From: a virus
Direction: 5' to 3' (one strand)
IMG/VR virus record: IMGVR_UViG_3300048918_000472
Location: 1-52,218 of that record
DNA: 52,218 nt
The notes under the pieces are model-generated. The model did no database searches. It was not told the DNA's origin and worked only from the letters and a program-made list of their open reading frames with translations. This document shows, piece by piece, positions 47,444 to 52,218 of this stretch. Each line of letters starts with the position of its first letter. Within the stretch, counting starts at the first letter, position 1. Position numbers and translations under genes: made by a program.

Positions 47444-47601
47444 GCACCGGTCATGCCTTCGGCGGCGCGCAGGCCCAAGCGTTGGAACGACGATTACAGG
47501 CGCTCGCCCGGGAAAACCGTCAGCGCCGCCCGTGCCCGCATTGCGGCCTGGCGATCAGTCTCAGCGGCTTCGAACGACACGTGACGTTATGCGCGGAGTA
47601 G
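47440..47601 (+). CDS. Small C2H2-type zinc-finger-like protein, 53 aa
   Basis: MSTGHAFGGAQAQALERRLQ, then CPHCGLAISLSGFERHVTLC: C-x2-C-x12-H-x4-C, a C2HC finger. Possible DNA-binding partner of the packaging genes; unproven. Overlaps the next gene by 13 bp. Confidence 0.6.
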   Translation: MSTGHAFGGAQAQALERRLQALARENRQRRPCPHCGLAISLSGFERHVTLCAE

Positions 47602-47786
47602 CGAACAGCCCGGACGTGCGGCGGCGCGTCGTGCGGCTCTGGAACGAACCGCAATCGGCCGCCGCAGTCGCGCGTGAAACGGGTCTGTGCCGTCGTACGG
47701 TCATATCGATCGTACGACGCGCCCGAGCGAACGGCGATTACGTGCGAGCTGGTAAATTCCCCTCGCAAGCGGATCTGCTCGCATGA
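47589..47786 (+). CDS. HTH DNA-binding protein, 65 aa
   Basis: MRGVANSPDVRRRVVRLWNE, PQSAAAVARETGLCRRTVIS, IVRRARANGDYVRAG: a resolvase/homeodomain-like helix-turn-helix. It stands directly before TerL, so it may help DNA recognition in packaging or regulate the late operon. ATGA overlap with TerL. Confidence 0.65.
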   Translation: MRGVANSPDVRRRVVRLWNEPQSAAAVARETGLCRRTVISIVRRARANGDYVRAGKFPSQADLLA

Positions 47787-49408
47787 CTGAAATCGACTGG
47801 AAAAACCCGCAGTACGCCGAGATCTACCAACGGCGCGCACGGATCCTGCGGGACATACGGGAAAATCCCGACCGTCTGCCTTACCTCAAGCGCTACTATC
47901 GCGATCACCCGGCTGATTTTATCGACGACTGGGGCATCACGTTCGACCCGCGTATCGTCGACCGGAAACTGCCCGCTCGCGTGCCGTTCATTCTGTTCCC
48001 GAAGCAACGCGAGTGGGTCGACTGGGTCGTCGAGCGGTGGAAAGCGGGCGAGCCGGGCGTGACGGACAAGTCACGCGATCTGGGCATGTCGTGGCTGTCC
48101 GTGTCGCTCGCCTGCACCCTCGCGATATTCTACGAAGGGTTCACGGCCGGCTTCGGCAGTCGCAAGGAAGAGTATGTCGACAAGATCGGCTCGCCCAAGT
48201 CGTTGTTCTGGAAGGCGCGCGAATTCATGCGCTGTCTGCCGACCGAATTTCGCGCCGGCCACAACCCGGCGTTCCACGCGCCACACCTGCGCCTGTCGTT
48301 CCCGCATACGGGCAGCGGCATATACGGTGAGGCGGGCGACAATATCGGCCGCGGTGATCGTGCGTCGATATTCTTCGTAGACGAAGCGGCGCACCTGGAA
48401 CGCCCGATGCTGGTCGAAGCGTCCCTGTCCGCCACGACGAACTGCCGTATCGATATCAGCAGCGCGAACGGGACGACCAATCCGTTCTACGACAAGCGGA
48501 CGAAATACCCGACCGAGCAGATATTCACACTGCACTGGCGCGACGACCCGCGCAAGGATGACGCCTGGTACGCCAAGCAATGCGAGAACCTCGACCCCGT
48601 CACGGTCGCGCAGGAAATCGACATAAACTATTCGGCGTCGGTTACCGGTGTGATCATCCCGTCCGTCTGGGTACAATCCGCGGTCGACGCGCACGTGAAG
48701 CTCGGTATCCAGCCGACCGGCGCGCGACGTGGGGCGCTTGATATCGCCGACGAAGGACGCGACGCGAACGCGTGGGCGAGCGCACGGGGCATCCTGGTCG
48801 ACCGGCTCGAGGAATGGTCGGGCAGCGGGTCGGACATATTCGCGACGACGCAGCATACGTTCGGGCTGTGCGACGAACTGGGACTGACCGATTTCCTGTA
48901 CGACGCGGACGGCATGGGCGCCGGCGTGCGGGGCGACGCGCGCGTGCTGAACGAACTGCGCGACCATGGCGGACAGGTCGCTGGGCGACACGTGCCGGCG
49001 ATCCTGGCCATACCGTTCCGCGGCTCGGGCGAAATACTCGACCCGGAATCGCAGGATTACGAGGGGCGCGAAAACCAGGATTATTTCGCGAACCGTAAAG
49101 CCCAGTCGTGGGGCTGGCTGCGGAAACGGTTCAAGGAAACGTATCGAGCCGTATCGGCGGTTGCCGACGGCCAGCCGGTCGATTACGACCCGGACATGAT
49201 AATTTCGCTATCGTCCGATCTGCCCGGGCTGAGTAAGCTGCTCGGCGAATTGTCCCAGCCGACGTGGGGGCCTAACATGACGGGGAAAATGGTGGTAAAC
49301 AAGCAACCCGACGGTAGCCGGTCGCCGAATCTGGCCGACGCCGTGATGATCCTGATGGGACGTAATCGTATGGCGATGATGATCAGCGACGAGGCGTTGG
49401 CGGCATGA
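47783..49408 (+). CDS. terL: Terminase large subunit, 541 aa
   Basis: Packaging motor. ATPase: FPKQREWVDWVVERWKAG, a deviant Walker A in TDKSRDLGMSWLS, Walker B IFFVDEAAHLE (about 196-205), coupling motif SSANGTTNPFYDKR. Nuclease: ALDIADEGRDANAW, LYDADGMGAGVRGD and near the end SPNLADAVMILMGRN supply the acidic residues. Length is normal for this type, which in related phages packages by headful or cos cutting; that cannot be told here. Confidence 0.9.
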   Translation: MTEIDWKNPQYAEIYQRRARILRDIRENPDRLPYLKRYYRDHPADFIDDWGITFDPRIVDRKLPARVPFILFPKQREWVDWVVERWKAGEPGVTDKSRDLGMSWLSVSLACTLAIFYEGFTAGFGSRKEEYVDKIGSPKSLFWKAREFMRCLPTEFRAGHNPAFHAPHLRLSFPHTGSGIYGEAGDNIGRGDRASIFFVDEAAHLERPMLVEASLSATTNCRIDISSANGTTNPFYDKRTKYPTEQIFTLHWRDDPRKDDAWYAKQCENLDPVTVAQEIDINYSASVTGVIIPSVWVQSAVDAHVKLGIQPTGARRGALDIADEGRDANAWASARGILVDRLEEWSGSGSDIFATTQHTFGLCDELGLTDFLYDADGMGAGVRGDARVLNELRDHGGQVAGRHVPAILAIPFRGSGEILDPESQDYEGRENQDYFANRKAQSWGWLRKRFKETYRAVSAVADGQPVDYDPDMIISLSSDLPGLSKLLGELSQPTWGPNMTGKMVVNKQPDGSRSPNLADAVMILMGRNRMAMMISDEALAA

Positions 49409-49596
49409 AAGTCGTTGGTATTGTCATCGATAAATGGAAACTGCCCGTCTTTAAGCGCCATTTGGAAACGGCCGGATTTCCCTTTACCGAACACCCGGGC
49501 GTAACGACCGACACGTTATTGCTGAAAGTCGAAACGAATTTTGTGGCAACCCTACAGCCGGTCATCGAAGCGGCGCAGCGGGAGTGCAGAACATAA
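49405..49596 (+). CDS. Small conserved phage protein, 63 aa
   Basis: MKVVGIVIDKWKLPVFKRHL, AGFPFTEHPGVTTDTLLLKV, then FVATLQPVIEAAQRECR. The DKWKLPVFK..L pattern with GVT.DT..L.V recurs in phage genomes beside TerL; alpha-beta fold likely, function unknown. Confidence 0.68.
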   Translation: MKVVGIVIDKWKLPVFKRHLETAGFPFTEHPGVTTDTLLLKVETNFVATLQPVIEAAQRECRT

Positions 49597-49934
49597 TGCC
49601 CCGAACGACATTGACCGACGGTTCGCCCGTTACGCCCGATCACCGTGAAATTCTGACAGACGGCATACGTGCTGGCCAGCAAAAAGCCTACGTCGTGCTG
49701 TCCGCCGATGAGCGAGCGAAAGGTTTCGTCGAGCCGGTTCGCCGGTCGTACATTCACGAAAAGTGCGGCGTCGTCACGACGATGGGCCAAACGCTCGCCG
49801 AAACGTACGCTCGCGACCCGTTTTTCTACAGCGCGACGTTCTGTTGCGGCTGCGGGGCGCACTTCCCGGTCGGGGAAGATGGCGAATTCATCTGGGACGG
49901 TACGACCCAGAAAGTCGGGACGCGCTCGTCGTGA
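49596..49934 (+). CDS. Conserved hypothetical protein, 112 aa
   Basis: MPRTTLTDGSPVTPDHREIL, YVVLSADERAKGFVEPVRRS, YIHEKCGVVTTMGQTLAETY, FCCGCGAHFPVGEDGEFIWD. This pattern, with CG and C-x-CG-x-HFP, is common in tailed phages of many groups without known role. Overlaps the portal GTG. Confidence 0.7.
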   Translation: MPRTTLTDGSPVTPDHREILTDGIRAGQQKAYVVLSADERAKGFVEPVRRSYIHEKCGVVTTMGQTLAETYARDPFFYSATFCCGCGAHFPVGEDGEFIWDGTTQKVGTRSS

Positions 49935-51424
49935 TCGACCGTATCCGCCGCTGGCTGCTCGGCGATACGTCGCCCCGTGCGCTCGCCGTCGCCGCGCCCG
50001 AGCCGGACGGCGATAAACCGATCACGATCAGTTACGCGGCGATGTGGGAAGCCGATCGCCACGGCGGTTACGTGCCGGATCCGTCCGATATATTCGAGCG
50101 TCCGAAACCGCCCGCAGGTGTGTTGCCCGCTGGTCTGGCGATGGACAGCGCGCTCCCCCCGCTCGGCGCGATGAATAATTACGCGCTCGCGGGGGCGTTC
50201 CACGAAGGCCTGATGTTCCTCGGTTTCCCGTACCTCGCCGAACTGGCGCAGCGGGCCGAATACCGGATGATGGCCGAGAAATGGGCCGAGCACGCGACGC
50301 GTAAGTGGATCGAGATCGACGGACTGCCCGACGAACGCAAAGCCGAGATGGACGAATTTCTCGGCGAGGGCGACGCGGGGCTGAAAGTCCGTTCGACGTT
50401 CCAGCAGGTCGTCGAAGGCGACTGGCTGTTCGGCCGCTTCCACATATTTCCCGATTTCGGTCGCACCGACGGTCCCGAGCTCGCGAAGCCGCTGCTGCGT
50501 GACAAGGCGAAAATATCGCCCGAACGTCCGTTGCGCGCGCTACGCACCGTCGAGCCCATGTGGATCTACCCGGGGCCGTACGAAGCGACCAACCCACTCG
50601 ACGAGAAATTCTATAAACCCGACCAGTGGTACGTGAACGGGCAGACGGTCCATACGTCGCGGCTGCTGACCGTGATCGGTCGGGAAGTGCCCGATCTGTT
50701 GAAACCAGCGTACGCGTTCGGCGGCCTGTCGATGACGCAAATGGCCAAGCCATACGTCGATAACTGGCTGCGCGCCCGGCAGGCGGCGAGCGACACGCTC
50801 GAAGGGTTCTCGCAGTGGATCCTGAAAACGAACATGGGCGCTGTGCTGCAGGGCGGCGGCGCGCAGGCGATCCTGGATCGCGTCGCACTGTTCAATAAAT
50901 GGCGCGTCACGCGCGGCACGGCGGTAATCGACAAGGGCAGCGAGGAACTGGATAACCGGTCGACGCCGCTGTCCGGGATCGACAAGCTGCAGGCCCAGGC
51001 GCAGGAACACCTGTCGTCCGTGTCGGGCATTCCGATGGTGATCCTGCTCGGCGTGACGCCCAGTGGCCTGAACGCGAGCAGCGACAGTGAGCTTGAGGCG
51101 TTCCGGGACGCGGTCCATGCGTACCAGGAAAAGGCGCTTCGCCAGCCGATCCAGGCGATTCTCGATTTCGCGCAGCTGTCGCTGTGGGGCACGATCGATC
51201 CGAAAGTGACATTTAAATTCGTGCCGCTCGAGGAAATGAGCGAAGCCGAGACGGCCGACCTGCAATCGAAACACGCCGACACGCACGGGAAATACGTGAA
51301 TATGGGCGTCGTCGATAACCAGGAAGTGCGCGACAAGGTGACGAACGACAAGAACCACCCGTACCACGGGCTGACCGGACCGGCGCCCGAGATCGACGAT
51401 GGTGATGGAGGAGACGACGAATGA
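49931..51424 (+). CDS. Portal protein, DUF1073 family, 497 aa
   Basis: GTG 49931 (GTGA overlap) gives VIDRIRRWLLGDTSP. Portal features: AGAFHEGLMFLGFPYLAELA, EYRMMAEKWAEHATRKWIEI, DWLFGRFHIFPDFGR, PDLLKPAYAFGGLSMTQMAK, GFSQWILKTNMGAVLQGGGA, LSSVSGIPMVILLGVTPSGL. Dodecameric channel for DNA entry. Lies between TerL and the MuF-like gene as expected. Confidence 0.87.
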   Translation: MIDRIRRWLLGDTSPRALAVAAPEPDGDKPITISYAAMWEADRHGGYVPDPSDIFERPKPPAGVLPAGLAMDSALPPLGAMNNYALAGAFHEGLMFLGFPYLAELAQRAEYRMMAEKWAEHATRKWIEIDGLPDERKAEMDEFLGEGDAGLKVRSTFQQVVEGDWLFGRFHIFPDFGRTDGPELAKPLLRDKAKISPERPLRALRTVEPMWIYPGPYEATNPLDEKFYKPDQWYVNGQTVHTSRLLTVIGREVPDLLKPAYAFGGLSMTQMAKPYVDNWLRARQAASDTLEGFSQWILKTNMGAVLQGGGAQAILDRVALFNKWRVTRGTAVIDKGSEELDNRSTPLSGIDKLQAQAQEHLSSVSGIPMVILLGVTPSGLNASSDSELEAFRDAVHAYQEKALRQPIQAILDFAQLSLWGTIDPKVTFKFVPLEEMSEAETADLQSKHADTHGKYVNMGVVDNQEVRDKVTNDKNHPYHGLTGPAPEIDDGDGGDDE

Positions 51425-51588
51425 CCCTGCCCGTTCTAGCCGCAATGCTCGCAATCGCCGTCGTCGCGTACGTGCTGACCAACGCGCTCGCCGACGCGCG
51501 CACGAACCGGATTATCTGGATCGTCGCCGCGGTGCTCGTCGTCCTGGTCGCGTTCAACGCGTTCGTGCCGGGCGTATGGCGGACCTGA
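51421..51588 (+). CDS. Small two-span membrane protein, 55 aa
   Basis: ATG 51421 overlaps the portal TGA. MTLPVLAAMLAIAVVAYVLT (TM1), NALADARTNR loop, then IIWIVAAVLVVLVAFNAFVP (TM2). Overlaps the MuF-like gene start by 13 bp. Two short TM helices could be holin-like, but the head-gene location argues for an unknown role. Confidence 0.6.
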   Translation: MTLPVLAAMLAIAVVAYVLTNALADARTNRIIWIVAAVLVVLVAFNAFVPGVWRT

Positions 51589-52218
51589 TACCGCAGCGCC
51601 CATCGGCCGCGCTGACCGATCGCTATACGAAACGGCTCGACGCGCAAATCGAAGCGATGGGCCGCGATATCGTCCGAGCCGTCAGCGTCGCGTACCGCCA
51701 GTCGCCACCGGTGGCGTTCGTCGTGTACGGGCAGGACGTCAGCCCGGCGGTCGTGCTGCAGCGTGCCGTCGAAGCGATGGGCCGTAAGTGGACGAAACGG
51801 TTTGATACGCTCGCCGACCAGCTGGCCCGCTATTTCGCGCAGTCGGTGTACGAGCGGAACGACCGCACACTGCGCGACCAGATGCGTAAAGCCGGCTTCA
51901 CCGTTAAATTCCGCATGACCCGCGCCATGAACAACGCGTACCAGGCGGTTCGGGCCGAGAATATCGACCTGATAAAATCGATCCCTGCCCAGCATATGAC
52001 CGGCGTGTCATCGCTGGTAAACCAGTCGGTCCAGACGGGCCGCGATCTCGGCACGCTGACCGCGGCGCTGACGAAACGCACGGGAATTACGAAGCGCCGG
52101 GCCGCATTTATCGCTCGCGATCAGAATAATAACGCGACCGCCGTCATGCAGCGCGCGCGGTGGCTCGAGATGGGAATTACACGCGCCCGCTGGCTACATT
52201 CGGCCGGCGGTAAGGAGC
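51576..52218 (+). CDS. MuF-like minor head protein, N-terminal part (continues at base 1)
   Basis: ATG 51576 gives MADLIPQRPSAALTDRYTKR; helical N-terminal domain (LDAQIEAMGRDIVRAVSVAY), then FRMTRAMNNAYQAVRAENID, LIKSIPAQHMTGVSSLVNQS, LTKRTGITKRRAAFIARDQ, the core of the phage Mu gpF/SPP1 gp7 head morphogenesis family. The gene runs through the right end and finishes at 362. Confidence 0.87.
   Translation, partial: MADLIPQRPSAALTDRYTKRLDAQIEAMGRDIVRAVSVAYRQSPPVAFVVYGQDVSPAVVLQRAVEAMGRKWTKRFDTLADQLARYFAQSVYERNDRTLRDQMRKAGFTVKFRMTRAMNNAYQAVRAENIDLIKSIPAQHMTGVSSLVNQSVQTGRDLGTLTAALTKRTGITKRRAAFIARDQNNNATAVMQRARWLEMGITRARWLHSAGGKE
52006..52218. repeat. Right copy of 213-bp terminal repeat
   Basis: Same as bases 1-213, with C at 52133 where the left copy has A at 128. 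Together they close the map to about 52,005 bp. Confidence 0.95.

Overview
The window is one complete genome of a contractile-tailed double-stranded DNA phage (myovirus), opened inside a head gene. The last 213 bases repeat the first 213 with one mismatch, and the MuF-like head protein that runs off the right end continues at the left end, so the unit is a circle or circularly permuted molecule of about 52,005 bp. The host is probably an alphaproteobacterium. The reasons are a two-piece, circularly permuted tmRNA of the alphaproteobacterial kind, a GapR (DUF2312) homologue, and TTGAC-type promoters that in places resemble the Caulobacter housekeeping consensus. This host assignment is inference.

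Layout. 45.9-52.2 kb plus 0-0.4 kb: packaging and head start (small terminase, tiny zinc-type and HTH proteins, large terminase, portal, MuF-like protein). 0.4-5.7 kb: a large tailspike and a group of membrane or coiled-coil genes that may serve lysis; this block sits inside the head module. 5.7-18.8 kb: DUF2213 protease, decoration-like protein, DUF2184 capsid, connectors, DUF3383 sheath, tube, frameshifted chaperone, tape measure with a lysozyme-like domain, baseplate plug, hub and spike. 18.7-19.7 kb: a minus-strand operon of five tiny genes. 19.8-20.3 kb: tmRNA gene, minus strand. 20.4-25.6 kb: rest of the baseplate, tail fibre, holin-like protein, lipoprotein and two exported proteins. 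25.6-33.6 kb: minus-strand early operon (superinfection-immunity-like protein, family A DNA polymerase split by an intein, SSB-like protein, Cas4-like DUF2800 nuclease, GapR). 33.7-39.3 kb: plus-strand operon (SF2 helicase, cytosine methyltransferase, SLOG protein, VRR-NUC nuclease, N4/N6 methyltransferase). 39.3-39.7 kb: GH24 lysozyme, minus strand. 39.9-41.8 kb: four genes that look compositionally foreign, including a nucleoside deoxyribosyltransferase-like protein. 41.8-45.0 kb: TetR-like regulator and prim-pol/helicase. 45.0-45.9 kb: GIY-YIG endonuclease and an AT-rich, repeat-bearing candidate origin.

Most notable: (1) the polymerase intein interrupts motif B, has clear splicing blocks at both ends, and carries its HNH homing endonuclease in a different reading frame from the intein, so about 0.75 kb appears to be dual-coding; (2) the phage encodes a permuted two-piece tmRNA with G3-U alanine identity and the tag ANDNYISDARAAA; (3) a palindrome ATTGAC-N6-GTCAAT recurs at four or five gene-control positions; (4) the Dcm-type methyltransferase gene overlaps a long second ORF along almost its whole variable region.

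The genes form a self-contained replication set (polymerase, prim-pol/helicase, SF2 helicase, SSB, two nucleases), two DNA methyltransferases that may protect the genome, and a Pam3/BcepB1A-like short contractile tail. No integrase, excisionase or CI-type repressor was recognised, so a lytic life style is likely but not proven.
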